Assembly: GCA_029261655.1 (NCBI GenBank)
Contig: JAJDAY010000017.1
Span: 62,001 to 126,000, forward strand
DNA from: Nitrospinaceae bacterium
GTDB taxonomy: Bacteria; Nitrospinota; Nitrospinia; Nitrospinales; VA-1
Reading direction: 5' to 3'
Length of the DNA stretch: 64,000 nucleotides
In this document: one piece after another, positions 1 to 7,802 of the stretch
Numbering within the stretch: position 1 is the stretch's first letter
How the letters are laid out: the number at the start of each line of letters is the position of its first letter
Position numbers and translations under genes: made by a program
Notes under the pieces: model-generated
Seen by the model: only the letters and a program-made list of their open reading frames with translations
What the model was told of the DNA's origin: nothing
Databases searched by the model: none

Positions 1-695
1 ATTGAAAGTGAATGCGCCAGAAAAGCGGTGATCGCCGCTGAAAAAGTGCAACCGGTTCCATGGACGTTTTCTGTGTTCACCCGTTTTTGGTTCAGCCAAA
101 GTATCCGCCCACCCCGGACAAATAAACAATCGTCACTTTCACTGGTCGAAAGATTTCCTCCTTTCACCACCACCGCTTGCGGTCCCATCTGACAGAGGTC
201 TCTCGCCGCCTGTTCCATTTCATCGCGACTGTTTATGGAGCGTCCCAGAATAGCCGTCGCCTCTGCAATATTAGGCGTGAGCACCGTTGCCAGGGGAATC
301 AGCTCCTGACAAAATAATTCGGTGGCCTCTTTCAGAAGCAGGCGGTCACCGCTTTTGGCGAACATGACCGGGTCCACGACGAGGCATGAAACGGGGTTCC
401 GGCGCAGGAACTCTGCCACTACCCGGATGATGGAAGAACTGAACAGCATCCCGGTTTTTACGGCATCCACGCCCACATCTTCCACGATGGTTTGGATTTG
501 CCGGACGACAAACTCAGGGGGAATTTCCTGAACCCCCTGGACCCCTTGAGTGTTTTGAGCGGTCAATGCGGTGATCACGGACATCCCGTAACAACCCAGC
601 GCGGAAAAAGTTTTTAGGTCGGCCTGAATACCCGCCCCGCCACTATTGTCTGACCCGGCAACGGTCAACGTCCGAAGATAGTTTGATTTTCTAAT
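1..695 (-). CDS. thiD: Hydroxymethylpyrimidine/phosphomethylpyrimidine kinase (partial, 3' end outside window)
   Basis: This is the ribokinase-fold enzyme that phosphorylates HMP and HMP-P in thiamine synthesis. The reverse-strand reading shows the family motifs TLTVAGSDNSGGAGIQADLK near the N terminus, VDPVMFAKSG in the middle, and GTGCTFSAAITAFLAHSL (anion hole and catalytic Asp/Cys region) at the window edge, so the end of the gene lies before base 1. The 5' end is unusual. In this frame a TAA (705-707) precedes GGA AGC CCA and there is no ATG, GTG or CTG before the first conserved strand. The best candidate is ATT at 693-695, preceded by AAGGAAG (700-706). A separate ATG at 721-723 with its own GGAAG opens a 10-codon frame one base out of register. 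The product is secure; the start is not. Confidence 0.9.
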   Translation of the reverse strand, partial: MRKSNYLRTLTVAGSDNSGGAGIQADLKTFSALGCYGMSVITALTAQNTQGVQGVQEIPPEFVVRQIQTIVEDVGVDAVKTGMLFSSSIIRVVAEFLRRNPVSCLVVDPVMFAKSGDRLLLKEATELFCQELIPLATVLTPNIAEATAILGRSINSRDEMEQAARDLCQMGPQAVVVKGGNLSTSESDDCLFVRGGRILWLNQKRVNTENVHGTGCTFSAAITAFLAHSLS

Positions 696-835
696 TGGGC
701 TTCCTTATGGAAAAGTTTTTCATAAATCTTCCGTCTCAAATGATATCTGCCATTTTAGGCGTATCCCTGGAATGCCAGGAGGGTTTCTTTGTGGGAATTA
801 AATTTTTTTAAGGCCCCTTTTGTCAAACATAAAAA

Positions 836-1468
836 TCACATCGTGGGACCGGGCATATAAATGGTTCCCTGGGGGGATTCATGCGTGTGGATTTCTCCAC
901 CAAATCCCAGCATCTCGGATGCCCGTTTCGCTTCCTCAGGAGTTTTATACATATGGTCCATAATGTCCCGGCTCATTTCTGACTCACCGCCAGGTTGTTG
1001 ACCGCCTGAGCCTTCCTCCCGCCGGTCGCCGCCCGAACCCTCTTCCTGGGCATGCCCTCCCGAACCTTCCCTTTTACCCGGATGCATCCCCTTGTCAACC
1101 TCCACAATGGCTTCGCTTAGTTGAGAATAAAATTTCATTTTTTGAGTGTATCCTTCCACCCGTCCCATCTCGCTTTTACTATCTTCATCCCAGATGATAA
1201 ATGTGGGGGTTCCGACGATCTCACCTAAGCGGTCCTCGTCCATGGCCTTCGCCAACCATTCGGGAAAATTATTTCCCTGAATGACCACGATTTTTGCCGG
1301 GAGGTTTTTCCCGATGTCGCTATTGGGGTATTCCGGGAGAACTTCATTCTTCCATCTTTCGGAATTTTGAGATTTGTCCCCACTTAGAACCAGGAGCTCC
1401 TTAGCCAAAACCTGCGAAGCAAATAACACCAGAAAATTTATCAAAAAAATAAAAATTAATTTTTTCAT
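836..1468 (-). CDS. Secreted thioredoxin-fold-like protein lacking CxxC
   Basis: A 210-residue protein with a signal peptide (about residues 1-22, ending LFASQVLA). Residues 23-125 resemble SoxS/thioredoxin-like periplasmic proteins: a beta strand KELLVLSGD, a long helix, and a cis-Pro-type loop GTPTFIIWDED. No cysteine is present where the redox pair would sit, so it is unlikely to be a disulfide reductase. Residues about 130-160 form a low-complexity linker with several EGSGG units. The last 50 residues (MSRDIMDHMYKTPEEAKRASEML) form a separate amphipathic segment rich in Met and His that might bind metal or partners. The gene is monocistronic on the minus strand. Exact role unknown. Confidence 0.6.
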   Translation of the reverse strand: MKKLIFIFLINFLVLFASQVLAKELLVLSGDKSQNSERWKNEVLPEYPNSDIGKNLPAKIVVIQGNNFPEWLAKAMDEDRLGEIVGTPTFIIWDEDSKSEMGRVEGYTQKMKFYSQLSEAIVEVDKGMHPGKREGSGGHAQEEGSGGDRREEGSGGQQPGGESEMSRDIMDHMYKTPEEAKRASEMLGFGGEIHTHESPQGTIYMPGPTM

Positions 1469-1810
1469 GATTTGCGCCCTTTAGAATGATTCAATCCAGT
1501 TTTGCCCTTCACCCCTTAAGCATACAAAAAGACCGTCTTTAAAGGTAAAGTCTTTTACCCAAACGTATTCCCCGCCCTATCCCGACGACCCTCTTTCAAA
1601 ATAAAAGAGCCTGGCCAACCCCCCCCCACTCCTTACCGGTGCGGCTGAGTCGCAAAAGAGGGTAAAGTCTCGATTTTTATCTAGGTTTTTTAAGAAAAAC
1701 TCTCTACAAAACTATTTTTACCCCTTGGTCTGGAGGGTATTCAATCTTTTTTTAAAAATAGTTAAATATTAAAACCTTAAGATTCAATTGGATAGGGGTT
1801 TACCTGGAAA
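1469..1810. other. Intergenic region between divergent genes
   Basis: No gene is visible. It separates the minus-strand thioredoxin-like gene from the plus-strand His-rich gene. It contains a C9 homopolymer near 1620 and an imperfect inverted repeat GGTAAAGTCTTTTACC near 1544-1559. GGTAAAGTCT recurs near 1670. No riboswitch could be assigned with confidence. Confidence 0.4.
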
Positions 1811-1870
1811 TTTGTATAGATTTTTTTAATATTTCCTTGACAATATCTATACAAATATCTATATTGTCAA
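1811..1870 (+). promoter_or_regulatory. Sigma-70-type promoter inside two interlocking inverted repeats (operator)
   Basis: TTGACA at 1837-1842 and TATATT at 1860-1865 are separated by exactly 17 bases, a near-consensus housekeeping promoter. The -35 and -10 are embedded in a palindrome: TTGACAATAT (1837-1846) pairs with ATATTGTCAA (1861-1870). A second inverted pair, TTTGTATAGAT (1811-1821) and ATCTATACAAA (1845-1855), overlaps it. This layout is typical of a repressor operator occluding RNA polymerase. It drives the His-rich secreted protein 60 bases downstream. The regulator is not identified; a metalloregulator is only a guess from the product. Confidence 0.75.
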
Positions 1871-1928
1871 AATAGATTCGATAAAAAAACTAAACACCCA
1901 TTTAATTTATATTTTAAGGAGAATTAAA

Positions 1929-2624
1929 ATGAAAATGAAAAAAAGCCTTTTAAAAGCCCTCGCAATCGCGGCAACGATCACCTTAACGGCAACCGCCGTC
2001 CAGGCTCATTCGGACCACGATCATTCCACGGTCTCCTACAAGTGGAAACTCTCAAATAACCTCCAGGCCAAAATGGAGCGGACTCTGTTTTCTTCTAATC
2101 CCAAGGCTATGATTGGCCTGACCCGCTTCGAGCAGAAGAAACTGGATCATTATGACATCGACTTTGGAAACAAGTTCAATACGACGGTTCGCGGATTCAA
2201 CTTCCTGATTGAGCGCACATCAGCGGGCATGAAAATCGTTGACGCCAACCGGGCCAGCGAGGTCGCTTACCGGGACCAGGTTCCTATTAAGGAAACCAAC
2301 CGGGTTTCCAACGCTTCCATGAATCACAAATCCCATGTCGGTCACGATCACGGCCATCTTCCCCTTGAGTGGATTTTTAATGTGGCAACCCAGGGAAAGA
2401 TCACTCAGGCCATGGCCGAAAACAAAAAGGACATCTATGTCGGACTCAATCAGCTTGAGCAGTCTCTGTTAAGAGAATACGACATTAAGCCTGGTAACAC
2501 GTTCCAAACCACCATCGCGGGCCACAAGTTTCTGGTGGAGAAAGCGACTTCCGGCGTCCGGGTCATCAATCACGTGGACGCGCAGGGAATTGCGATGGCT
2601 CCTGATCACGACGTGAACCTGTAA
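1929..2624 (+). CDS. Secreted His-rich protein with two tandem copies of a ~70-residue domain
   Basis: A 231-residue protein with a signal peptide (residues 1-26, ending AVQA). The mature N terminus begins HSDHDHS, and a second His cluster (HKSHVGHDHGH) precedes the second half. The two halves are repeats of each other: WKLSNNLQAKMERTLFSSN...IGLTRFEQKKLDHYDIDFGNKFNTTVRG aligns with WIFNVATQGKITQAMAENK...VGLNQLEQSLLREYDIKPGNTFQTTIAG, both ending in a strand like FLVEKATSGVRVI. So the protein is an internal duplication, each unit introduced by a His cluster. I do not recognise the family; periplasmic metal binding is inferred from the histidines. SD sequence AAGGAG lies 8 bases before ATG. It has the strong palindromic promoter described just upstream. 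Confidence 0.65.
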   Translation: MKMKKSLLKALAIAATITLTATAVQAHSDHDHSTVSYKWKLSNNLQAKMERTLFSSNPKAMIGLTRFEQKKLDHYDIDFGNKFNTTVRGFNFLIERTSAGMKIVDANRASEVAYRDQVPIKETNRVSNASMNHKSHVGHDHGHLPLEWIFNVATQGKITQAMAENKKDIYVGLNQLEQSLLREYDIKPGNTFQTTIAGHKFLVEKATSGVRVINHVDAQGIAMAPDHDVNL

Positions 2625-2665
2625 CGGAAACCCGCATTTATTAATCATTAAACTGGAACAAGGTC

Positions 2666-2980
2666 ATGAAAACGGTTTGGATCCTGATATTTGTAATTGC
2701 AAGCTTTTGGCTGACACTTTTTCTTTCCAATGCTGAACTGGCCAAAAAAGAGACACCAGGAAATAGCTTCCAGATGGTGGCTGTCGGGCCTTTGTCAAAC
2801 CTGTTGAAAGGTTGTAATGGAGATAGTCCATCCGGTTTTGTTTTTCGGACACTGTCTGAAAAGCATGACCGGATTCAAATTGTGCTGGGATTGGGGAGTT
2901 TTAAATTGAATGAAGCCAAACGCTTCCAAAAAAAGTTACAATTCCTGGATACATCTAACACCAACTTAAGGAACATCTGA
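2666..2980 (+). CDS. Small secreted or membrane-anchored protein of unknown function
   Basis: A 104-residue protein with one N-terminal hydrophobic segment (residues 3-21, WILIFVIASFWLTLFLS), likely a signal anchor or signal peptide, followed by a small soluble domain without recognised motifs. SD AAGG sits 4 bases before ATG. Its TGA (2978-2980) is directly followed by the ATG of the CarH-like regulator, so the two are almost certainly co-transcribed and translationally coupled. No function can be given. Confidence 0.6.
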   Translation: MKTVWILIFVIASFWLTLFLSNAELAKKETPGNSFQMVAVGPLSNLLKGCNGDSPSGFVFRTLSEKHDRIQIVLGLGSFKLNEAKRFQKKLQFLDTSNTNLRNI

Positions 2981-3925
2981 ATGAAGAATGCGGAGAACAA
3001 AGAAAACCTTCTCACGATCGGCGAGCTTTCCAAACTGACCGGCGTCACGGTGTTCAACCTGAGAATGTGGGAAAAGCGGTATGGGGCGCCGAAGTCTCAA
3101 CGCCTTCCGTCTGGACACAGGAGGTATCCACTGGCAGAGGTCCCACGATTGCGGGCGATTGTGAAAGCCCTGGACTCAGGCTACCGGGCCAGTAAGGTGG
3201 TTTGCGGAACGATGGAAGAACTGCAAAAACTGCTTGGCGTTCAGCTTCCTGTCTCGTCCAGGGAAGCTTCTCCTGCTGGAGATGAAACGCTTTTTCCCGG
3301 TCAAGTAAAGGTTGAGCAGTGGATCGAAGCCGTGCTCCGGTTTGATGAAAATACCCTGACGCAGGGGTTCTTCGAGGAGTGGGGCAAAAGCGGCCCCGTG
3401 GATTTCGTTCTGAACTTTGCGGTTCCCTTTGTTTACCAGGTGGGCAAGGGTTGGGAGACCGGTGAACTGACCGTTTCTCAGGAACACTTTGCCTCGGAAC
3501 GGTTGGAACATTTTTTAAGCAGCATGTGGAGACGCATGAACGAAAGAAAGGAGGGGCCGGTCGTTTTATTAACGACGCTTCCCGGAGACCCACATCGCTT
3601 GGGAATTCAGATGTGCGCCGCCGTCACCGCGGTGACCGAAGCGAAGGTGATCTATCTTGGGCCGGACACTCCCCCGGACGACATCCTCTCGGCGGTCAAA
3701 AAAAGCCAGGCGGACGTTTTGTGCATCAGTGTTTCTCCGACGATGGACCCTGTTGAAGTTGAAGGTCATTTATTAACGATCAATGAAAACTTAAAGAAAA
3801 AAGTGGATCTGGTGGTGGGGGGGGACGGCGCACCGGAAGGAATTCCCGGTGCAATCCGTTTCAATAATTTTTCTGAGTACCTTGACTGGCTGTCAGTCAG
3901 AAAACCCTCACTTAAAAAGCGATGA
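2981..3925 (+). CDS. MerR-family regulator with B12-binding domain (CarH/LitR-like)
   Basis: A 314-residue transcription factor. Residues 11-80 are a MerR winged helix (LTIGELSKLTGVTVFNLRMW, then GHRRYP). Residues 110-185 are the helical cap domain with the CarH signature: W158 and the pair E168-H169 (TVSQEHF). Residues 194-305 are a Rossmann cobalamin-binding domain with DxHxxG at D203-H205-G208 (PGDPHRLG) and a GGDGAPEG loop. In characterised CarH proteins, adenosylcobalamin makes a tetramer that represses DNA in the dark and light breaks it. All residues needed for that are visible, so this is probably a light sensor. Downstream genes (SDRs, lipocalin) resemble those seen in LitR regulons of other bacteria. 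Confidence 0.85.
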   Translation: MKNAENKENLLTIGELSKLTGVTVFNLRMWEKRYGAPKSQRLPSGHRRYPLAEVPRLRAIVKALDSGYRASKVVCGTMEELQKLLGVQLPVSSREASPAGDETLFPGQVKVEQWIEAVLRFDENTLTQGFFEEWGKSGPVDFVLNFAVPFVYQVGKGWETGELTVSQEHFASERLEHFLSSMWRRMNERKEGPVVLLTTLPGDPHRLGIQMCAAVTAVTEAKVIYLGPDTPPDDILSAVKKSQADVLCISVSPTMDPVEVEGHLLTINENLKKKVDLVVGGDGAPEGIPGAIRFNNFSEYLDWLSVRKPSLKKR

Positions 3926-3932
3926 GAAAACT

Positions 3933-4012
3933 GGCAACCCGGTGAAAAACCTGGTGGTTTTCCATACTGCCTCTGGAGGGGCTTAAACAACAGGATGGAT
4001 AGCCGGGTTGCC
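3933..4012 (+). ncRNA. Potential multibranched RNA structure or attenuator
   Basis: A perfect 10-bp closing stem, GGCAACCCGG (3933-3942) with CCGGGTTGCC (4003-4012), encloses two small hairpins: AAAACC-TGGT-GGTTTT near 3945-3960, and CCTC-TG-GAGG near 3970-3979. The closing arm is followed by TTTTC. It lies between the CarH-like gene and the SDR gene. A terminator with a long branched loop or a structured leader are both possible. It matches no riboswitch class that I recognise. Confidence 0.4.
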
Positions 4013-4087
4013 TTTTCATCTTGAGAAGATTTTTGTCTTTAAACCTACCCTGAGAAATCGGGTTTATTAAAACACAAGGGTCAAACA

Positions 4088-5050
4088 ATGAAAACCCTGA
4101 CTTCATCAAATGTATCAGAGCCTTTCAAAAAAGATTACGAATTAAATAATATTCTCATCGTAGGCGCCACGGGATACATCGGGAAAAACTTAATCGATCG
4201 ATTACAGAAAAAAAAATGTGCCATTCGCTGTCTGGTGCGTAACGCGAACTCTTTGAAAGGCAATTTGCCAAACCCTCCTCAGATAATACGAGGAGACCTT
4301 CTTGATCTGGAAAGCCTGAAAAACGCGTTCAAAGGAATCGACACAGCATTTTACCTGGCCCACAGCCTCGATGTTAAAAATGATTTTGAAAAATCAGAGA
4401 AAATTGCAGCGACCAACTTCGCCATCGCGGCTAAAACCGAAAATATTAAGCGAATCATCTACCTTGGGGCATTGGGCAATTCCACAGATTGTCCTCTCTC
4501 CCCGCATCTAAAAAGCAGGAAAGAGGTGGGTGTCATCCTGAGAGACTCCGGGGTTCCAGTCCTGGAGTTTCAGGCATCCATAGTATTGGGATCAGGAAGT
4601 TTGTCCTTTGAAATGATAAGAGCTTTGTCAGAGCGCCTGCCCGTTATGCTCATGCCCAAGTGGGTCATGGTGAAAGCACAGCCCATCAGTGTCCATGACG
4701 TCATGGAGTTTTTATTACAAGGAATCGATTGCAAAATAAACCAAAATGAAATTGTTGAAATCGGAGGGCAGGATCAATTTTCCTATAGAGATTTGATAGC
4801 GGAATACTGTCGTCAACGAAATTTAAAAAGGCTACTGATTCCTGTTCCTGTGCTCACCCCGTGGTTATCAAGTCTGTGGCTTGGGTTGGTCACCCCGGTT
4901 TATGCAAGTGTGGGAAGAAAACTGATAGAAAGCATCAAAAATACCACCGTAGTGGAGAGTGAAAAAGCAGCGCAATTTTTTCCTTCTATTAAACCGATGA
5001 GCGTTTCACAAGCGATGAAAGCGGCCATTGATGAAATTGAAGAAGATTAA
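4088..5050 (+). CDS. NAD(P)-binding atypical SDR (NmrA/epimerase-like)
   Basis: A 320-residue Rossmann protein. The nucleotide loop is VGATGYIGKNL (residues about 25-35), followed by RCLVRN at the end of beta 2, which favours NADPH, and RGDLLD, the adenine-pocket Asp. It lacks a canonical YxxxK in the usual place, as is common in atypical SDRs. The C-terminal part (PVLTPWLSSLWLGLVTPVYA) is hydrophobic and resembles quinone-associated or membrane-peripheral members. It sits between the regulator and a second SDR gene, and light-stress membrane modification would fit the neighbourhood. Substrate unknown. Confidence 0.75.
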   Translation: MKTLTSSNVSEPFKKDYELNNILIVGATGYIGKNLIDRLQKKKCAIRCLVRNANSLKGNLPNPPQIIRGDLLDLESLKNAFKGIDTAFYLAHSLDVKNDFEKSEKIAATNFAIAAKTENIKRIIYLGALGNSTDCPLSPHLKSRKEVGVILRDSGVPVLEFQASIVLGSGSLSFEMIRALSERLPVMLMPKWVMVKAQPISVHDVMEFLLQGIDCKINQNEIVEIGGQDQFSYRDLIAEYCRQRNLKRLLIPVPVLTPWLSSLWLGLVTPVYASVGRKLIESIKNTTVVESEKAAQFFPSIKPMSVSQAMKAAIDEIEED

Positions 5051-5127
5051 AAACCGTTGAGGAATTCAATTTTTCAACAATCGAAAACAAGCGTCTCTAA
5101 GACTAAAAAAAATTTATTGGATCTATC

Positions 5128-6510
5128 ATGAAAATACTGGTCACAGGGGCGACGGGTTTTGTCGGCAACGCCTTACTAAAAGCATTACATACTAAAGGCC
5201 ATCAGATAGCCGTTTTGACCCGCAACATTGAAGAAGCGGGTTTTCGGTTGCCGGTCCTGTGCGAGGTTTTTTCGTGGAACCCGGAACAAGGCCCGCCGGA
5301 TTCAAGCGTTTTTAAAGGCATCGACGCCGTCATCCATTTGGCTGGAGAAAATATCGCTGGCGGACGATGGACAAAAAAGCAAAAAGGGCTCATCCAAAGT
5401 TCTCGCTTGTTATCCACCCGCAATCTTGTACAAGCCATGGGAAAGTTGCAATCCAAACCGAAAGTCATGGTGTCCGCTTCTGCCATTGGTTTTTATGGCG
5501 GTTCCGGGAATACGGTGTTGACGGAGGAGGTTCCTCCCGGAAACTGTTTTCTCGCAAAAGTCTGCCGGGACTGGGAAGAGGAAGCGATGCATGCCAGAAA
5601 TTTTAATATTCGCACCGTGTGTCTGCGTACAGGAATTGTTCTGGGAAAAGACGGAGGGGCGATTCAAAAAATGCTTCCGCCATTTCAAATGGGGTTGGGC
5701 GGAAATTTAGGAAGCGGCAACCAATGGATGAGCTGGATTCACGTTCATGACCTGGTCCAAATGTACGTCCATGCGGTTGAAACCGAATCGGTCGATGGAA
5801 TTTATAACGCGGTCAGCCCCAATCCGGTCACAAATACCGAATTCACCAAGACCCTTGGGAAACAACTGAGCCGGCCGGTTCTGATTCCCGTTCCGAAACT
5901 GGCATTGAAAATAATTTTTGGAGACATGGCCGAGGTTCTTGTTGCCAGTCAAAACGTTTCGGCGAAGAAAATGACAGGCACGGGGTTTCATTTTGAATTT
6001 CCCGAACTGCCTTTGGCTCTAAAGGAAATCCTGGACAACCCTTGTCAGCATTTTCAAATGGAGCAATGGGTTCCACAACCCGTCGAAAAAGTTTTTGATT
6101 TTTTCAGCGAAGCAAAAAACCTCGAAGTTTTAACTCCGAAATTTCTAAACTTCAAGGTTCTTCATCAATCGACTGAAAAAATCACTGCAGGGACCCGGCT
6201 GGATTATCGCCTTCGCCTGCATGGGGTGCCCGTACGCTGGCAATCCTTGATCACGGACTGGCAACCCAATGTTTCTTTCTCGGACATACAAACCAAAGGG
6301 CCTTATTCTGTCTGGGAACACACGCATGAGTTCGAAGAGATAAATGGCGGCACTCTGTTGAGGGACAAGGTCCGCTTCAAGATCCCATTTGGTCCACCGG
6401 GAAATATGATCCTGACCGCTTTTATTCAAAAAGATTTGAAGAAAATTTTCAATTTCAGGAGAAATAAAATTGAAGAGCTGTTAGGGCAATCATCAAAAAC
6501 CACAGTATGA
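5128..6510 (+). CDS. TIGR01777-family sugar-epimerase-like SDR fused to an SRPBCC domain
   Basis: A 460-residue fusion. Residues 1-300 are a TIGR01777/YfcH-type SDR: VTGATGFVGNALLKAL, the strand AVIHLAGENIAGGRWT, SASAIGFYG, and LRTGIVLGKDGGA. Residues 308-455 are an SRPBCC (START-like) lipid or hydrophobic-ligand domain (QWVPQPVEKVFDFFSEAKNL, then LTPKF). The same two domains occur as neighbours or fusions in other bacteria and appear in B12-light regulons. The enzyme activity is not established. It follows the previous SDR by 77 bases on the same strand. Confidence 0.85.
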   Translation: MKILVTGATGFVGNALLKALHTKGHQIAVLTRNIEEAGFRLPVLCEVFSWNPEQGPPDSSVFKGIDAVIHLAGENIAGGRWTKKQKGLIQSSRLLSTRNLVQAMGKLQSKPKVMVSASAIGFYGGSGNTVLTEEVPPGNCFLAKVCRDWEEEAMHARNFNIRTVCLRTGIVLGKDGGAIQKMLPPFQMGLGGNLGSGNQWMSWIHVHDLVQMYVHAVETESVDGIYNAVSPNPVTNTEFTKTLGKQLSRPVLIPVPKLALKIIFGDMAEVLVASQNVSAKKMTGTGFHFEFPELPLALKEILDNPCQHFQMEQWVPQPVEKVFDFFSEAKNLEVLTPKFLNFKVLHQSTEKITAGTRLDYRLRLHGVPVRWQSLITDWQPNVSFSDIQTKGPYSVWEHTHEFEEINGGTLLRDKVRFKIPFGPPGNMILTAFIQKDLKKIFNFRRNKIEELLGQSSKTTV

Positions 6511-6570
6511 GAATTCCAGGTTCGACGTCAGGAAGGAACATTTCGCGGGGCGTTTTAAAGGAGATCAAAA

Positions 6571-6666
6571 ATGAAAAGAATATGGTTTTCCTCCCGACTT
6601 ATATTCTTTCTGACTTTAGGGTGTGGTTCATCTATATCAAAAAGGATGCGATATGAAAAATACTAA
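6571..6666 (+). CDS. 31-residue putative lipoprotein or leader peptide
   Basis: A short frame with a strong SD (AAAGGAG at 6557-6563) and ATG at 6571. It encodes a charged start (MKRIW), a hydrophobic run and LTLGCGSS, which looks like an imperfect lipoprotein cleavage site. It overlaps the start of the CbiX-like gene by 14 bases, so its translation may couple to the next gene. It could also be a truncated relic of a longer lipoprotein. Confidence 0.4.
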   Translation: MKRIWFSSRLIFFLTLGCGSSISKRMRYEKY

Positions 6667-7180
6667 ACGAGGAATTGTATTGGTTGGACATGGAGGATTG
6701 CCCTCTGATTTTCCCAGTGAACAGGTTTCGAAGCTGATGAGGCTGGAAAAAGAGCGCCGCCGCACAAAACAGGAACCCAGCGCTGAAGAAATTGAAATTG
6801 ATCGAACTTTAAGGCATTGGCCCCGAACGGCAACATCCGACCCCTACAAGGCGGGGCTTGAACAACTGCTTTCGCACTTGAAGCCTCTGTTTGAGGGATG
6901 GGTGGTTAAGTTGGCTTACAACGAATTTTGCGCTCCCAATTTGACCGAGGCTATAGAGGAAATGATCGCTGAAGGGGTGAAACATATCACGGTTGCATCG
7001 ACGATGTTAACCCCTGGAGGTTCTCATTCGGAAGTTGAGATCCCTGAAGAAATCGAACCTCTAAAAACGAAATACACTGACATTACCCTGGTCTATGCGT
7101 GGCCCTACGACTTGAGCAAAATCGCCCACTTGTTTAAGGAGCATATAAGCGCCTTTGATTTACTTGCCCAGGAAAATTAA
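6653..7180 (+). CDS. CbiX/SirB-type tetrapyrrole chelatase-like protein
   Basis: A 175-residue class II chelatase-fold protein. The first metal-binding His is H13 in LVGHGG, and the second is H125 in TPGGSHSEVEIPEEI, which matches the CbiX/SirB pattern in which two His bind the incoming metal above the porphyrin. FCAPNLTEAIEEMIAEGVKHI is the typical helix between them. An insertion rich in Arg, Lys and Glu (residues 27-55) is not standard. The start chosen is the ATG at 6653 (SD AAAGGA at 6641), since the frame extending 10 codons upstream lacks conservation and an SD. Function in cobalamin or siroheme metal insertion is inferred; a cobalamin link fits the CarH-like regulator 3 kb upstream. 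Confidence 0.75.
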   Translation: MKNTKRGIVLVGHGGLPSDFPSEQVSKLMRLEKERRRTKQEPSAEEIEIDRTLRHWPRTATSDPYKAGLEQLLSHLKPLFEGWVVKLAYNEFCAPNLTEAIEEMIAEGVKHITVASTMLTPGGSHSEVEIPEEIEPLKTKYTDITLVYAWPYDLSKIAHLFKEHISAFDLLAQEN

Positions 7181-7241
7181 AGAGAAAATTTCGTATCCAA
7201 AAAAATGTCCTACCCCTTCATATTTAGGAGACGGGAAGTTT

Positions 7242-7727
7242 ATGAGACACCTGACAGTTTTGATAACATTCAATTTCGTTTTGCTTCTCGCATTAGTGCA
7301 ACCGGTTTATTCTCTGGGCTGGGAAGACAAAGAGTGGGTCGATGCAGGATGCCCTGAAAATATTATCGGCAAATGGATTCCAAAAAGCGTCGCCGCTTTA
7401 AATGGAAACACGGTGACGGTATCAAACGATCAATTTACTTTTCTTTCGGAAACCGGGAAGACGGGTGCAATCAAATTTAAAAAACTTTCAGAATCTGCCA
7501 TCGCAATTGTTCTCGGACTGGGCACCCGCAGTTTGCCGACCGACAAAGAGGTCTTGCCCTATTTGAAAATCAGACCCCATCTGGTCAGCGCAAATGATGA
7601 ACCCGGCAGGAACAACAGGAGTCAGCCGGAATGTTTGATCAAAGTGTTTCGATATCAAAATCTGGAGCAAGTTCAACCCGATAAATATGTCAGTTGGGAT
7701 ATTTACCAGATCAAAAAATCGAATTAA
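7242..7727 (+). CDS. Secreted protein of unknown function
   Basis: A 161-residue protein with a clear signal peptide (MRHLTVLITFNFVLLLALVQ, cleavage near VYS-LG). The mature protein has two cysteines (DAGCPEN and PECLIKV) that could form a disulfide. I do not recognise the fold. The frame is open for 29 codons upstream, overlapping the end of the chelatase-like gene, but the SD AGGAG near 7225 and the signal peptide favour the ATG at 7242. Confidence 0.6.
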   Translation: MRHLTVLITFNFVLLLALVQPVYSLGWEDKEWVDAGCPENIIGKWIPKSVAALNGNTVTVSNDQFTFLSETGKTGAIKFKKLSESAIAIVLGLGTRSLPTDKEVLPYLKIRPHLVSANDEPGRNNRSQPECLIKVFRYQNLEQVQPDKYVSWDIYQIKKSN

Positions 7728-7802
7728 TTTTAAAGGGGGTGGGTTACTTTCAACATTCTGTAGGAGCCAATCCTTTCAATACAACTTCATTTGGAGCATT
7801 GA

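Noticed and set aside
1560-1680. Possible riboswitch-like sequence (GCGGCTGAGTCGCAAAAG)
   Set aside because: It looked superficially like a c-di-GMP or cobalamin element, but the conserved core order was not found on either strand.
3054-3593. 179-residue minus-strand frame within the CarH-like gene
   Set aside because: It lies entirely antisense to a gene with full family motifs and has no recognisable domain or SD.
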